From assembly GCF_009498235.1 (NCBI RefSeq), contig NZ_CP044205.1, forward strand, positions 1,923,389-1,987,388: a stretch of DNA of 64,000 nt. The letters run 5' to 3'. Below the pieces are notes generated by a model. That model saw nothing but the letters and a program-made list of their open reading frames with translations, was not told the origin of the DNA and searched no databases. Shown piece by piece: positions 7,209 to 16,986 of this stretch. A program made the position numbers and the translations under genes. This stretch comes from Candidatus Methylospira mobilis (GTDB taxonomy: Bacteria; Pseudomonadota; Gammaproteobacteria; Methylococcales; Methylococcaceae). Numbering within the stretch: position 1 is the stretch's first letter; every line of letters starts with the position of its first letter.

Positions 7209-9318
7209 CTCGATCAGGCCTGTCGAAAAGCGTTACTGGCTGGAGCGGTTTCGCTTTGCAATTGGATATGCGGGCGGCGCGGTAATCCCTTTTGCCGTGC
7301 TGTTGATAGTCGGAAGCACGCTTGCCTGGGTTGCCTACGACGAATACCTGCTGACGGAAGAGACGGAATACAAGTTACTGGAAGCGCATGCGCGCAATGT
7401 CGATGTGCAGGTTGGTGATATATTGAGCAAAATCGAGCGCCTGTTGAACCGGATTGCCGATGAACGCCTGCAGCAGGGTTCACTGCAGCAGAATGCTTTC
7501 GCCGCTGTGTTCGACCGCTACCGGGACGATATTCCGGAGCTGGAGGCATTGTTGATGACCGATGCCTCCGGGATAATCAGGGCGTCCACCGATGCGGCGA
7601 TTATCGGGCGGGACGTTTCCCGGGAACCCTATTATACCGTTCATTTCGATCATGGACGTCCGCCGAGGATGTTCATGTCGCGCCCCGACAAGCATCTGCT
7701 CTCTGTCACCTCAGTGGCCTTTACTTTGCCCATAGTAGGCACCAACCGTCAGTTTCTCGGTATCGTCGGCGTAACTGTCGGATTCAGATTTTTTCCCAGT
7801 GTGGTACAGGAAATCAACGCGGATGATTCGGCCAGCATGGCGGTCATCTTCAACCGCGATGGCGATTTATTGTTCCGTCGTGAAAATCAGCAGAAGTTTT
7901 TCGGCAGCAACATCGCTGCGACCAGCCGGGCGTTTCGCGAACATTTTAACGCGGGCAGGCTGGTAACCCGCCATGTTTTTCCCTCCTCTCGCGACGGAAT
8001 AACCCGGCTCTATCTGGTCAGGGATGTGGGGAACAGCGGGCTTAGTCTGATTCTTACCAGGCAGCTCAACAGCGTGCTTGCAAAATGGAAGCGCAATATA
8101 TTGATTTATATTGTTATATTTGCGCTCACCAGCGTGGCGGTGGTTTCATTCGCCGTTGTCGCCACGCGCCGCAAGCGAAAAATCCTGGCTGACAAGGATG
8201 TGCTCGCAGCAGCAAAGCAGCGGGCCGAAGACGCCAGTCTCGCCAAATCCAGATTTCTGGCCGCCGCCAGTCATGACTTGCGGCAGCCGATCTACGCTCA
8301 GGGCTTATTCCTCGATGTGCTTTCGCGCACGGAGTTGACCGCCCAGCAGCGCGAACTGCTTACCAGCGCATGCGCGGCCGGCAATGCCTCCGCCGAACTG
8401 CTCAGCAAGCTGCTTGATTACTCGCGTCTTGATGCGGGTGTTATTGAGCCGCAGCTGCAGACCTTCCGTTTGCAGCCTATATTGAACAAACTGGAACGTG
8501 AGTGCGAATCCCAGGCCGACGCCAAAGGTCTGATTTACCGCTCGCGCGAGACTGAACTGACGGTATACTCGGACCCGATGCTGGTGGAGCTGATTTTGCG
8601 CAATCTGATATTTAACGCGATTCGTTACACGGATCGCGGCGGGTTGCTGGTGGCCTGCCGCAAGCGCGGCGTTCAGGCCGTGCTGGAGGTATGGGATACG
8701 GGTATTGGTATCGACCGGGCGCATCAGCAGGAAATATTCCGCGAATTTCATCAGTTGGGTAATCCTGAACGGGACAGGCAGAAAGGCCTGGGGCTGGGGC
8801 TTGCGATTGCCAATGGATTGGCTCGAACATTGGGGCATGAGTTGACTCTGGCCTCCACTCCCAGGCGGGGCAGTGTGTTCCGCCTTTTTTTGCCCATAGC
8901 TTCCGGGCCGTCCGTGGATGGGCTGCATCAAACCCGGAGCCAGGCGCAATTGCTCAATGTGCGCGTGCTGGTCATAGACGACGATGAAAGCGTGCGGGTA
9001 GGGATGCTCTGTCTGCTGCGGGATTGGGGGTGCGAATGCGAAGCGGCGGAATCCATCGAAGAAGCGCTGGCGCTGGCGCGTATAAATGTCCCGGACGTGG
9101 TCGTCAGCGATTACCGTCTACGCGAGCAGCGTACCGGGCTGGAGGCTATAGCCGCCTTGCGGGCATTGCTCGGCGCTCGCCTGCCTGCGTTGCTCATTAC
9201 CGGGGATACCGCACCCGATCGGCTCCGCGAAGCGCAGGCAAGCGGTATACCGCTGCTGCACAAACCGGTATCTCCCAGCCAGTTATATCGAGGACTGGCG
9301 ACGATATTGCCGCATTGA
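7198..9318 (+). CDS. Hybrid sensor histidine kinase with C-terminal receiver
   Basis: About 706 residues if it starts at GTG 7198, which overlaps the regulator's end by 11 bp; the start is uncertain because no clear ribosome site is seen. Domains in order: transmembrane helix (about 20-42), a periplasmic Cache-like sensor of about 240 residues, a second transmembrane helix (about 302-325), a HisKA dimerisation domain with phospho-His359 in AASHDLRQP, a HATPase domain (N in NAIRYTDRGG, G-box GLGLGLAI) and a receiver with DDDES and Asp638 in VVSDYRL. It senses an external or periplasmic signal and phosphorylates the adjacent LuxR regulator or its own receiver. The ligand is unknown. Confidence 0.9.
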   Translation: MSADSIRPVEKRYWLERFRFAIGYAGGAVIPFAVLLIVGSTLAWVAYDEYLLTEETEYKLLEAHARNVDVQVGDILSKIERLLNRIADERLQQGSLQQNAFAAVFDRYRDDIPELEALLMTDASGIIRASTDAAIIGRDVSREPYYTVHFDHGRPPRMFMSRPDKHLLSVTSVAFTLPIVGTNRQFLGIVGVTVGFRFFPSVVQEINADDSASMAVIFNRDGDLLFRRENQQKFFGSNIAATSRAFREHFNAGRLVTRHVFPSSRDGITRLYLVRDVGNSGLSLILTRQLNSVLAKWKRNILIYIVIFALTSVAVVSFAVVATRRKRKILADKDVLAAAKQRAEDASLAKSRFLAAASHDLRQPIYAQGLFLDVLSRTELTAQQRELLTSACAAGNASAELLSKLLDYSRLDAGVIEPQLQTFRLQPILNKLERECESQADAKGLIYRSRETELTVYSDPMLVELILRNLIFNAIRYTDRGGLLVACRKRGVQAVLEVWDTGIGIDRAHQQEIFREFHQLGNPERDRQKGLGLGLAIANGLARTLGHELTLASTPRRGSVFRLFLPIASGPSVDGLHQTRSQAQLLNVRVLVIDDDESVRVGMLCLLRDWGCECEAAESIEEALALARINVPDVVVSDYRLREQRTGLEAIAALRALLGARLPALLITGDTAPDRLREAQASGIPLLHKPVSPSQLYRGLATILPH

Positions 9319-9535
9319 TGGCAGCGGTCCAGCTTGACTTGGCGGGCGGACGGTCTCTGTCCGCTATCGCTGAGCTGGAAGCCAGGGTAGACGGACTGGA
9401 AACAGACAGGCGCCAGGCCGGTGATCACCCCGATTGGACGAGGCGGTTCTGCACTTGTAGAATGAACGCAAGAACTTATGTAGTATCCTTATGACGATGC
9501 TGATTGTGCAACAAAGCTGAACCGAGGGCGGTTAA

Positions 9536-10450
9536 ATGAAAGTCAGGGTGTTGGGCGCCGGCGCCGGCGGAGGTTTTCCCCAGTGGAACTGTAATTGTTA
9601 TCAGTGCAGTCGCTTGCGGCGGGGGGAGCTGCGCGCTTCCTATCGCACCCAGTCTTCAATCACCGTCAGTAGCGATGGATATAACTGGCTGTTGTTTAAC
9701 GCCTCGCCGGATATTCGTTCCCAGCTCGAAGCGTTTACGGCGATACAGCCGCGTCACGGCGTTCGAGACAGCGGAATCAAGGCCATTGTGTTGATCGACA
9801 GCCAGATCGATCATACCACCGGTCTGTTGATGTTGCGCGAATCCACCGTGCCATTGGAAGTCTATTGCTCGGACATGGTGCGCCAGGATCTGACCAGCGG
9901 CTTTCCGTTGTTCAATATGCTGGAGCATTATTGCACGGTTAATCATCATAGCGTGCCGCTGGACGGCGGCGCGTTTGAAATTCCGGGCATAGCCGATCTG
10001 CGCTTGTACTCTCATGCGTTGAAAAGCAAAGCGCCGCCTTATTCGCCGCATAGGCACGACGCTCATCCCGGCGACAACATCGGCGTCACCATCGAGCAGA
10101 TTTCCAGCGGGCGCAGGTTGTATTATGCGCCCGGTCTGGGTGAAATCGAGCCTCATGTTTTTCAGACGATGAACGATGCCGATTGCTTGCTGATCGATGG
10201 GACTTTCTGGCAACATGACGAAATGTCGAAAGCCGGAATTTGCGAAAAGCTGGCGCTGGAAATGGGGCATCTGCCGCAGTCCGGCCATGGCGGCATGATC
10301 GAAACGCTGAAGGCTTTCGAAAATAACCGAAAAATATTGATTCATATCAATAACACCAATCCGATTCTGAATGAAGATTCTTCTGAAAGGAAGCAGCTCA
10401 ATGCGGAGCGCATTGAAGTGGCGTACGATGGAATGGAAATAGAGTTGTGA
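9536..10450 (+). CDS. pqqB: PQQ biosynthesis protein PqqB
   Basis: 304 residues, the usual PqqB length. It begins [20 protein letters not shown], the family signature, and contains the Cys cluster CNCYQC and the metallo-beta-lactamase-like motif [11 protein letters not shown]. PqqB is a metal-dependent hydroxylase-like enzyme acting on the crosslinked Glu-Tyr intermediate of pyrroloquinoline quinone synthesis. It is the first pqq gene here. The 217 bp upstream (9319-9535) contain no frame resembling the small precursor PqqA, so the precursor must be encoded elsewhere. Confidence 0.97.
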   Translation: MKVRVLGAGAGGGFPQWNCNCYQCSRLRRGELRASYRTQSSITVSSDGYNWLLFNASPDIRSQLEAFTAIQPRHGVRDSGIKAIVLIDSQIDHTTGLLMLRESTVPLEVYCSDMVRQDLTSGFPLFNMLEHYCTVNHHSVPLDGGAFEIPGIADLRLYSHALKSKAPPYSPHRHDAHPGDNIGVTIEQISSGRRLYYAPGLGEIEPHVFQTMNDADCLLIDGTFWQHDEMSKAGICEKLALEMGHLPQSGHGGMIETLKAFENNRKILIHINNTNPILNEDSSERKQLNAERIEVAYDGMEIEL

Positions 10451-10509
10451 CGGGAACCCTCTCCCAACAGGATAGGGCGGTAAAAAAAATCTGAAAAGCG
10501 AGCACAGCC

Positions 10510-11235
10510 ATGACGACAGATAGCGCTCCGTGGAGCCGGGAAGAATTCGAAGCGCAGCTGCGCGCCAAGGAAAAGTATTACCATATTTATCATCCGTATC
10601 ATGAATTGATGCGCGAGGGGAAGCTGGACAGGCTGCAGATCCAGGGCTGGGTTGCCAATCGCTTTTATTACCAGATCAAGATACCGATAAAGGATGCCGC
10701 GATATTGTCCAACTGTCCGGATCGCGATACGCGCCGTCTGTGGTTGCAGCGCATACTGGATCATGACGGCTACGGCGATGATCCGGGCGGAATCGAGGCC
10801 TGGCTGCAGCTCGGCATTGCCTGCGGTCTGGAGCGCGATGCGCTGCTTTCCCTGCAGCACGTTTTGCCGGGCGTGCGTTTTGCCGTCGATGCTTATGTCA
10901 ACTTTGCGCGTAACGCATCATGGCAGGAGGCGGCCTGTTCATCATTGACGGAAATGTTCGCGCCGACGATACACAAGGAGCGCCTGGCCGGCTGGCCGGA
11001 AAAATATCCGTGGATAGCCGAAGACGGGCTGAAATACTTCAGGAAACGCGTCAGCCAGGCCAGCCGTGACGTTGAACATGGCTTGGCGATTACGCTGGAA
11101 CATTTCAAAACGCGCGAGCAGCAGCAGCACGCCCTCAACATCCTGCAATTCAAGCTGGATATATTGTGGAGCATGCTGGATGCGATGTGGATGGCTTATA
11201 TCGAAAACAAGCCGCCCTATTTTAGTGTAGATTAG
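10510..11235 (+). CDS. pqqC: Pyrroloquinoline-quinone synthase PqqC
   Basis: 241 residues, typical of PqqC (about 250). It matches the all-helical cofactor-free oxidase that performs the final ring closure and oxidation to PQQ. Characteristic segments are [16 protein letters not shown] near the N-terminus, [23 protein letters not shown], and the C-terminal [13 protein letters not shown]. It lies 59 bp after pqqB and 13 bp before pqqD in the same operon. Confidence 0.97.
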   Translation: MTTDSAPWSREEFEAQLRAKEKYYHIYHPYHELMREGKLDRLQIQGWVANRFYYQIKIPIKDAAILSNCPDRDTRRLWLQRILDHDGYGDDPGGIEAWLQLGIACGLERDALLSLQHVLPGVRFAVDAYVNFARNASWQEAACSSLTEMFAPTIHKERLAGWPEKYPWIAEDGLKYFRKRVSQASRDVEHGLAITLEHFKTREQQQHALNILQFKLDILWSMLDAMWMAYIENKPPYFSVD

Positions 11236-11248
11236 TGAACAATATTCG

Positions 11249-11521
11249 ATGAGCATTAATCCTGAAGCCGTTATCGCCTTTTCACCTCTGCATCGTCTGC
11301 AGTGGGAGGACGCGCAGCAAAAACACGTGATTCTTTATCCTGAGGGTATGGTTGAATTGAACGCGACGGCGGCAGAAATTCTGCAGCTTTGCAACGGGCA
11401 ACATACCTTACGCAACATGGTTACGATACTGGAACAGAAATTTGAAACCAGCGGTCTCGAGAATGATATCCGGGAGATGCTGGAGGCCGCATTGAAAAAT
11501 GGTTGGATCAAGCAAAACTGA
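11249..11521 (+). CDS. pqqD: PQQ biosynthesis peptide chaperone PqqD
   Basis: 90 residues. The small chaperone binds the PqqA peptide and presents it to the radical SAM enzyme PqqE. Family features are [20 protein letters not shown] and the downstream helix, a winged-helix RiPP recognition element fold. Its 3' end overlaps the pqqE start by 23 bp, suggesting coupled translation. Confidence 0.95.
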   Translation: MSINPEAVIAFSPLHRLQWEDAQQKHVILYPEGMVELNATAAEILQLCNGQHTLRNMVTILEQKFETSGLENDIREMLEAALKNGWIKQN

Positions 11522-12623
11522 GATTACTCCTCCGCGCTGGCTTCTGGCCGAACTCACTTACAGTTGTCCGCTGCAATGTCCCTATTGCGCGAACCCGGTT
11601 GATTTTGCGCGACATCAAAACGAACTGGATACTGCGGACTGGAAACGCGTTTTTTCCGAAGCCAGGGCCATGGGCGCCGTGCAGCTGGGTTTGTCCGGCG
11701 GAGAGCCCTTGGCGCGGCGCGATCTGGAAGAGCTGGTTGCTTATGCCCGTCAACTGGGTTATTACACCAATCTGATTACCTCCGGCTACGGTTTGACCGA
11801 AGCGCGCATCAGCGCCTTGAAAACGGCAGGCCTGGACCATATACAGGTCAGTATCCAGTCCCCTGAAAAGGACCTGAATAATTATCTGGCCGGCACCGAC
11901 TCTTACGATCAAAAAAAAGAAGTGGCGCGTCTGGTAAAAAAGCACGGTTATCCGATGGTGTTGTGCGTGGTGATCCATCGCCGGAACATTCATCAGATGC
12001 GCGCCATTATCGAAATGGCGATAGAGCTGGAAGCCGATTATCTGGAGCTTGCCAATACCCAGTATTACGGGTGGGCGCTGGTCAATCGGGACTTATTGTT
12101 GCCGACCCAGGCGCAGTTCGTCGAGGCGGAAGCCGTTGCCCAGGGCTACAAGGAAAAGCTGCAGGGCAAAATGAAAATTTATTATGTGGTGCCGGATTAT
12201 TATGAGGATAGGCCCAAGGCGTGCATGAACGGATGGGGGACAACGTTTCTGACCATCGCTCCTGACGGGATGGCGTTGCCGTGCCATTCCGCGCGCGAGC
12301 TGCCCGGGTTGAACTGTCCCAGTGTGCGCGATTACAGCGTCCGCGATATTTGGGTGGAATCCGATGCATTCAACCGTTTTCGCGGTTACGAATGGATGCA
12401 GGAACCTTGCCGCTCCTGCCCGGAGAAAGCGAAAGACTTCGGAGGGTGCCGTTGTCAGGCGTACCTGATGACCGGCGACATGACGCGAACCGATCCGGCA
12501 TGCAGCTTGTCGCCTGATAGAGGTAAGTTGCTGCAAGCGATTGAATCCGCTGCTTCTGCAGACGCCAAACAGGCTGCGTTGACGTTTAGAAACCCAGTAA
12601 ACTCAAAAAAATTATATATATAA
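11499..12623 (+). CDS. pqqE: PqqA peptide cyclase (radical SAM) PqqE
   Basis: 374 residues. It links Glu and Tyr side chains of PqqA, the first step of PQQ formation. The radical SAM cluster motif CPLQCPYC is near residue 24. The SPASM auxiliary cluster region has Cys in [14 protein letters not shown] and PCRSCP, a run GGCRCQAY, and a last Cys in DPACSLSP. The start at 11499 lies inside pqqD and is the first in frame. Last pqq gene of the operon; the next gene, an FmdB-type protein, follows by 9 bp. Confidence 0.96.
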   Translation: MVGSSKTEITPPRWLLAELTYSCPLQCPYCANPVDFARHQNELDTADWKRVFSEARAMGAVQLGLSGGEPLARRDLEELVAYARQLGYYTNLITSGYGLTEARISALKTAGLDHIQVSIQSPEKDLNNYLAGTDSYDQKKEVARLVKKHGYPMVLCVVIHRRNIHQMRAIIEMAIELEADYLELANTQYYGWALVNRDLLLPTQAQFVEAEAVAQGYKEKLQGKMKIYYVVPDYYEDRPKACMNGWGTTFLTIAPDGMALPCHSARELPGLNCPSVRDYSVRDIWVESDAFNRFRGYEWMQEPCRSCPEKAKDFGGCRCQAYLMTGDMTRTDPACSLSPDRGKLLQAIESAASADAKQAALTFRNPVNSKKLYI

Positions 12624-12632
12624 AGGTAAGAT

Positions 12633-12908
12633 ATGCCCATTTACGAGTACCGATGCACAGCCTGTGGCCACGAATTGGAAGTGATACAAAAAGTAAGCGA
12701 CAGCCCGTTGGAGGTTTGTCCGGCCTGCGGCGCCAAGACAATGACCAAACTGGTTTCGGCGGCCGGTTTTAGATTGAAAGGCGGAGGCTGGTACGAAACC
12801 GATTTCAAGAGCGGTTCTGATAAAAAGAGGAATCTTGCCGGAGAAGCTAAAACCGATGCTCCTGCAAAAACCGAAAGCAAACCGAGCAGCGGAACACCGG
12901 CGGTTTGA
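12633..12908 (+). CDS. FmdB-family zinc ribbon protein
   Basis: 91 residues. It starts MPIYEYRCTACGHELE and has a second pair CPACG, making the CxxC-CxxC zinc ribbon of the FmdB/CxxC_CxxC_SSSS family. The C-terminal third is low complexity, rich in Lys, Ala, Ser and Pro. Family members are putative regulatory or metal-binding proteins of uncertain role; in many gammaproteobacteria this gene sits just upstream of aspS, as here. The ribosome site AAGG precedes the ATG. Confidence 0.9.
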   Translation: MPIYEYRCTACGHELEVIQKVSDSPLEVCPACGAKTMTKLVSAAGFRLKGGGWYETDFKSGSDKKRNLAGEAKTDAPAKTESKPSSGTPAV

Positions 12909-12939
12909 TGCCGTCACAACACGCCATACTTGCATACTG

Positions 12940-12985
12940 CGCTGTCAGAACGTAACATCCAAGGTTTTTCATTATTCTGACAGCG
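12940..12985. repeat. 11-bp perfect inverted repeat in the aspS leader
   Basis: CGCTGTCAGAA (12940-12950) is repeated inverted as TTCTGACAGCG (12975-12985), separated by 24 bp, in the 89-bp gap between the FmdB-type gene and aspS. It could form a hairpin in the aspS leader. There is no T run after it, so it is not a standard intrinsic terminator. Confidence 0.4.
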
Positions 12986-12997
12986 GTAGAAAAGCTT

Positions 12998-14785
12998 ATG
13001 CGCAGCCACATGTGTGGAGAAATCAACGAACAGCACCTGGATCAACAGATAGAACTTTGCGGGTGGTGTCATCGCCGCCGCGATCATGGTGGTGTGATCT
13101 TTGTCGATCTGAGAGATCGCGACGGCCTGGTGCAGGTCGTGTTCGACCCCGATCAGGCTGAGGCATTCAGGCTGGCGGAAACGGTGCGTTCCGAGTTTGT
13201 GCTGCGCGTGGTCGGCAAGGTGCGCATGCGTCCTGCAGGCACTGAAAATGCGGGCTTGCCCACCGGCGCGATCGAGGTTTTTGCGACGGAAATCGAGATA
13301 CTGAATAAGGCGGAAACGCCGCCGTTCCCGGTGGAGAACGACAGCGAGGTCAACGAAGAAACCCGTTTGCGCTACCGCTACATCGATTTGCGGCGGCCGG
13401 TCATGCAGCAACGCATGCGTTTGCGCCGCGACGTGACGCGCTTTCTGCGCAATTTTCTCGATGATAGCGGATTTTACGAAATCGAAACGCCGTTTCTGAC
13501 CAAGGCGACGCCGGAAGGCGCGCGCGATTATCTGGTGCCGAGCCGCACGCACGAAAACTCTTTTTTTGCATTGCCGCAATCGCCGCAGCTTTACAAGCAA
13601 CTGCTGATGATTTCGGGGATGGACCGCTATTATCAGGTGGTGCGATGTTTCCGCGACGAGGATTTGCGCGCCGATCGGCAACCCGAATTTACCCAGCTGG
13701 ATATCGAAACATCGTTTCAGGATGAAAATCAGATCATGGGTCTGATGGAGCGCATGATACGCGAGCTGTTCGCCAATATCCTGCACGTCAAGCTGCCCGA
13801 TCCGTTTCCACGCATGAACTACGCGGAAGCAATGCGGCGATTCGCTTCCGACAAGCCGGATTTGCGCATACCTTTGGAGCTGGTCGATATCGCCGATTTG
13901 CTGGCCGATGTCGAATTCAAGGTATTTGCCGGTCCGGCCAACGACCCTGATGGACGCATTGCCGCGCTTCGAGTTCCGGGCGGATGCGAGCTGTCGCGCA
14001 AGGAAATCGACGAACTGACGAATTTCGTTGCAATTTATGGCGCCAAGGGTTTAGCTTATATCAAAGTCAACGATCTGGATGCCGGGTTAACGGGTTTGCA
14101 GTCGCCGATACTCAAGTTTATTCCCGAACCGGCCATAACCGCGATACTGGCGCGTACCGGCGCCCACACCGGCGACCTCCTATTCTTCGGCGCCGATAAG
14201 TCAAGCGTGGTCAATGAGTCCCTGGGCGCGTTGCGCATCAAGCTCGGGCATGACAGAGGCCTGGTTCATGAGGGCTGGCAGCCGCTGTGGGTCACGGATT
14301 TTCCGATGTTCGAACGCGACGAAAAAAATAACCGCTGGAGCGCGCTGCATCATCCGTTTACCGCGCCGAATTGCAGCCAGGAAGAGCTGGTCGCTGCGCC
14401 CGGCAAGGCGCTGTCGCGCGCCTACGATATGGTGCTTAACGGCACGGAAATCGGCGGCGGTTCGATCCGCATTCACCGTACCGACATGCAAAGCGCGGTG
14501 TTCGAGTTGCTGGGTATTTCCGGCGAAGAAGCGCAACAGAAGTTCGGCTTCCTGTTGAATGCGTTAAAATACGGTTGTCCGCCGCACGGCGGGCTGGCGT
14601 TCGGTCTGGACCGGCTGGTAATGCTGATGGCCGGCGCAGCGTCAATTCGCGATGTGATGGCCTTTCCGAAAACGCAATCGGCGGCATGCCCGCTGGTGGA
14701 TGCGCCGGCGCCGGTCACCGATGCGCAACTGCGCGAACTGGGCATACGCCTGCGTAAACCCCCGGTCGCCGAAACCGCTTCCTGA
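12998..14785 (+). CDS. aspS: Aspartyl-tRNA synthetase
   Basis: 595 residues, the normal bacterial length. The N-terminal OB-fold anticodon-binding domain begins [18 protein letters not shown]. The class II catalytic core follows with motif 2 ([19 protein letters not shown]), the bacterial GAD insertion, and motif 3 ([13 protein letters not shown]). It charges tRNA-Asp; whether it is discriminating or also charges tRNA-Asn cannot be settled by eye. Start at ATG 12998 matches the family N-terminus MR-x-x-x-CG. Confidence 0.97.
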   Translation: MRSHMCGEINEQHLDQQIELCGWCHRRRDHGGVIFVDLRDRDGLVQVVFDPDQAEAFRLAETVRSEFVLRVVGKVRMRPAGTENAGLPTGAIEVFATEIEILNKAETPPFPVENDSEVNEETRLRYRYIDLRRPVMQQRMRLRRDVTRFLRNFLDDSGFYEIETPFLTKATPEGARDYLVPSRTHENSFFALPQSPQLYKQLLMISGMDRYYQVVRCFRDEDLRADRQPEFTQLDIETSFQDENQIMGLMERMIRELFANILHVKLPDPFPRMNYAEAMRRFASDKPDLRIPLELVDIADLLADVEFKVFAGPANDPDGRIAALRVPGGCELSRKEIDELTNFVAIYGAKGLAYIKVNDLDAGLTGLQSPILKFIPEPAITAILARTGAHTGDLLFFGADKSSVVNESLGALRIKLGHDRGLVHEGWQPLWVTDFPMFERDEKNNRWSALHHPFTAPNCSQEELVAAPGKALSRAYDMVLNGTEIGGGSIRIHRTDMQSAVFELLGISGEEAQQKFGFLLNALKYGCPPHGGLAFGLDRLVMLMAGAASIRDVMAFPKTQSAACPLVDAPAPVTDAQLRELGIRLRKPPVAETAS

Positions 14786-14799
14786 CCTGAGTGAGTGCC

Positions 14800-15900
14800 A
14801 TGACGCCACAAGTACTGCCTTTTGAAGATTTTGCGCTGCTGGACGATGCCGAGTGCGAAGCGATTATCCGTCAATCGCGCGAGCGGCTGGGAGCGCGTTG
14901 CGTGGTGCTGGGGCATCATTACCAGCGCGACGAAGTTTTCAAGCATGCCGATTTTACCGGGGATTCGCTGAAGCTATCGCGAATGGCCGCCGACTCGACC
15001 GCGCAGTACATCGTTTTCTGCGGCGTGCATTTCATGGCCGAAGTGGCGGACATCCTGTCGCGCCCGGAACAGATTGCGATACTTCCCGATCTCGCCGCCG
15101 GCTGCTCCATGGCGGACATGGCCAATCTTGCCGACGTGGACAGATGCTGGCGGGAATTGTCGCAGGTGCTCGGCGATGCCGACGCCAGGGTAACCCCGGT
15201 TACCTATATCAATTCCGCGGCGGATCTGAAAGCCTTCTGCGGCAGGCATGAGGGCACAGTCTGTACTTCGAGCAACGCGCAAAAAATTCTGGCATGGAGT
15301 TTTGCGCGCCGCGAAAAGGTTTTGTTTTTCCCTGATCAGCATCTGGGTAGAAATACCGGATATCGCATGGACATCCCGCTGGAGGACATGCCGGTATGGG
15401 ATTACGGCCGGCCCAACGGCGGCTTGAGCGACGATGAAATTCGCCGCGCCAAAATCATTCTGTGGAAAGGCTATTGTTCCGTGCATCAGATGTTTCAGCC
15501 GCAACACATCGATCGATTCAAGGCCGAGCACCCTGAAACTCTGGTCATTGCGCATCCCGAGGCCAGTTTTGAAGTATGTCAAAAGGCTGATTACATCGGC
15601 TCCACCGAGTATATCCTCAATACGGTTCGCGCCGCGCCTCCGAACACGCGCTGGCTGGTTGCTACCGAGTTGAATCTGGTAAACCGGTTGCGCGAGGAAG
15701 TCCGGGCGCAGGGAAAAGACGTTCATTTCATGTCGCCGACGGTATGCATGTGTTCGACCATGTTCCGTACCGACCCGCAGCATTTGGCGTGGATACTGGC
15801 CAATCTCGCGCAAGGCGCGGTGGTCAACCGTATTCATGTGTCCGACAGCGATGCCGATGCCGCCAGATATGCGTTGAACAATATGCTGTCGCTGAATTGA
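14800..15900 (+). CDS. nadA: Quinolinate synthase
   Basis: About 366 residues from ATG 14800, with GAGTG a few bases upstream; an in-frame GTG at 14791 is the alternative. It condenses iminoaspartate and dihydroxyacetone phosphate to quinolinate for NAD synthesis and carries a 4Fe-4S cluster. The three cluster Cys are in [20 protein letters not shown] and TVCMCSTMF. Other signatures are [10 protein letters not shown] and [11 protein letters not shown]. It lies 14 bp after aspS. Confidence 0.96.
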   Translation: MTPQVLPFEDFALLDDAECEAIIRQSRERLGARCVVLGHHYQRDEVFKHADFTGDSLKLSRMAADSTAQYIVFCGVHFMAEVADILSRPEQIAILPDLAAGCSMADMANLADVDRCWRELSQVLGDADARVTPVTYINSAADLKAFCGRHEGTVCTSSNAQKILAWSFARREKVLFFPDQHLGRNTGYRMDIPLEDMPVWDYGRPNGGLSDDEIRRAKIILWKGYCSVHQMFQPQHIDRFKAEHPETLVIAHPEASFEVCQKADYIGSTEYILNTVRAAPPNTRWLVATELNLVNRLREEVRAQGKDVHFMSPTVCMCSTMFRTDPQHLAWILANLAQGAVVNRIHVSDSDADAARYALNNMLSLN

Positions 15901-15928
15901 TCCGGACAAGAAAGCGTTAGCCAGACCC

Positions 15929-16399
15929 ATGCTGATACAGATGGTTTCCGTCGGAAATCGTATGCCCGCCTGGGTAAGCGCCGGTTTTGAAGAATACGCG
16001 CGCAGATTGCCTAATGAGTGCGGTCTGAAATTACGCGAGATTGTTCCGGGACAGCGAACCCGTAACGCCGATGTCGCGCGTATTGTAGAGGATGAAGGTA
16101 CGCGTATGCTGCAGGCAATACCGTTCGATCATCATGTGGTCGCGCTGGACTTGGGCGGAAAGGAATGGGATACCGCGCAGTTTTCCGGCGTGCTGTCGCG
16201 CTGGCTGCAGGATGGCCGGGACGTGTCCCTGCTGATCGGAGGCCCCGAAGGTCTTTCCTCTTCGTGCCGGCAAAGAGCAAAGGAATCGTGGCGTCTTTCG
16301 GCGCTGACTTTTCCTCATCCGATGGTCAGGGTCATCGTGGCCGAACAACTTTATCGGGCCTGGAGCCTGTTGCATAATCACCCCTATCACCGGCCATGA
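15929..16399 (+). CDS. rlmH: 23S rRNA pseudouridine-1915 N3-methyltransferase RlmH
   Basis: 156 residues, the standard length. SPOUT methyltransferase of the ribosome large subunit. Signature segments are [15 protein letters not shown] at the N-terminus, [10 protein letters not shown] for SAM binding, and the C-terminal [20 protein letters not shown] with a final HNHPYHR. Its stop overlaps the start of maf by 4 bp. Confidence 0.97.
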   Translation: MLIQMVSVGNRMPAWVSAGFEEYARRLPNECGLKLREIVPGQRTRNADVARIVEDEGTRMLQAIPFDHHVVALDLGGKEWDTAQFSGVLSRWLQDGRDVSLLIGGPEGLSSSCRQRAKESWRLSALTFPHPMVRVIVAEQLYRAWSLLHNHPYHRP

Positions 16400-16986
16400 G
16401 CTTCCCACCCGTTCTAATCCTGGCGTCTACTTCGCCGCGCCGTAAAGCCTTGCTGGAGCAAATCGGCGTGCGTCATGTGGTATGCCCGGTTGCGATAGAT
16501 GAAACCCCCTGTCCGAACGAAATCGCGAGCGTCTACGTGCAGCGCATGGCGGCCGATAAAGCCAAGGCGGCCCATATGCCGGAGCTGATGCACGTACCGG
16601 TATTGGCGGCGGATACTGCCGTGATTCTGAATGGTAATATCCTTGGCAAACCCCGCGATTACGATGAAGCCTGTACGATGCTGCAGGCGTTGTCCGGCTG
16701 CAAGCACCTGGTAATGACTGCTATAATGCTGCGTGCGCAAGATTGGCAGCGGCAGGCATTATCTTGTACGGAAATTACCTTCAACAGGCTGACTTCAAAA
16801 GAAATAGAGGCTTATTGCCGAACCGATGAGCCCTACGACAAGGCCGGCGGATACGGCATTCAGGGGATGGCTGCGGCGTTTGTGAGCTCTATTTCAGGCA
16901 GCTATAGCGGCGTTGTCGGCCTGCCGTTATTCGAAACGGCGCAATTGTTGACCCGGGCCGGCGTGCGCTGGGGCCTCGCTACATGA
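16396..16986 (+). CDS. maf: Maf-family nucleoside triphosphate pyrophosphatase
   Basis: 196 residues. It hydrolyses non-canonical or dTTP/UTP nucleotides and is linked to septum control. The Maf motif [16 protein letters not shown] is at the N-terminus. [17 protein letters not shown] carries the catalytic Asp, and [10 protein letters not shown] is near the C-terminus. The position just before rng matches E. coli yhdE, so it is likely the YhdE type. It overlaps both neighbours by 4 bp, indicating tight coupling. Confidence 0.95.
   Translation: MSFPPVLILASTSPRRKALLEQIGVRHVVCPVAIDETPCPNEIASVYVQRMAADKAKAAHMPELMHVPVLAADTAVILNGNILGKPRDYDEACTMLQALSGCKHLVMTAIMLRAQDWQRQALSCTEITFNRLTSKEIEAYCRTDEPYDKAGGYGIQGMAAAFVSSISGSYSGVVGLPLFETAQLLTRAGVRWGLAT

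Noticed and set aside
9024..9494. 156-codon frame overlapping the kinase end and the gap before pqqB, considered as a pqqA-like or regulatory gene
   Set aside because: Most of it is an out-of-frame reading of the receiver domain and the rest has no PqqA pattern.
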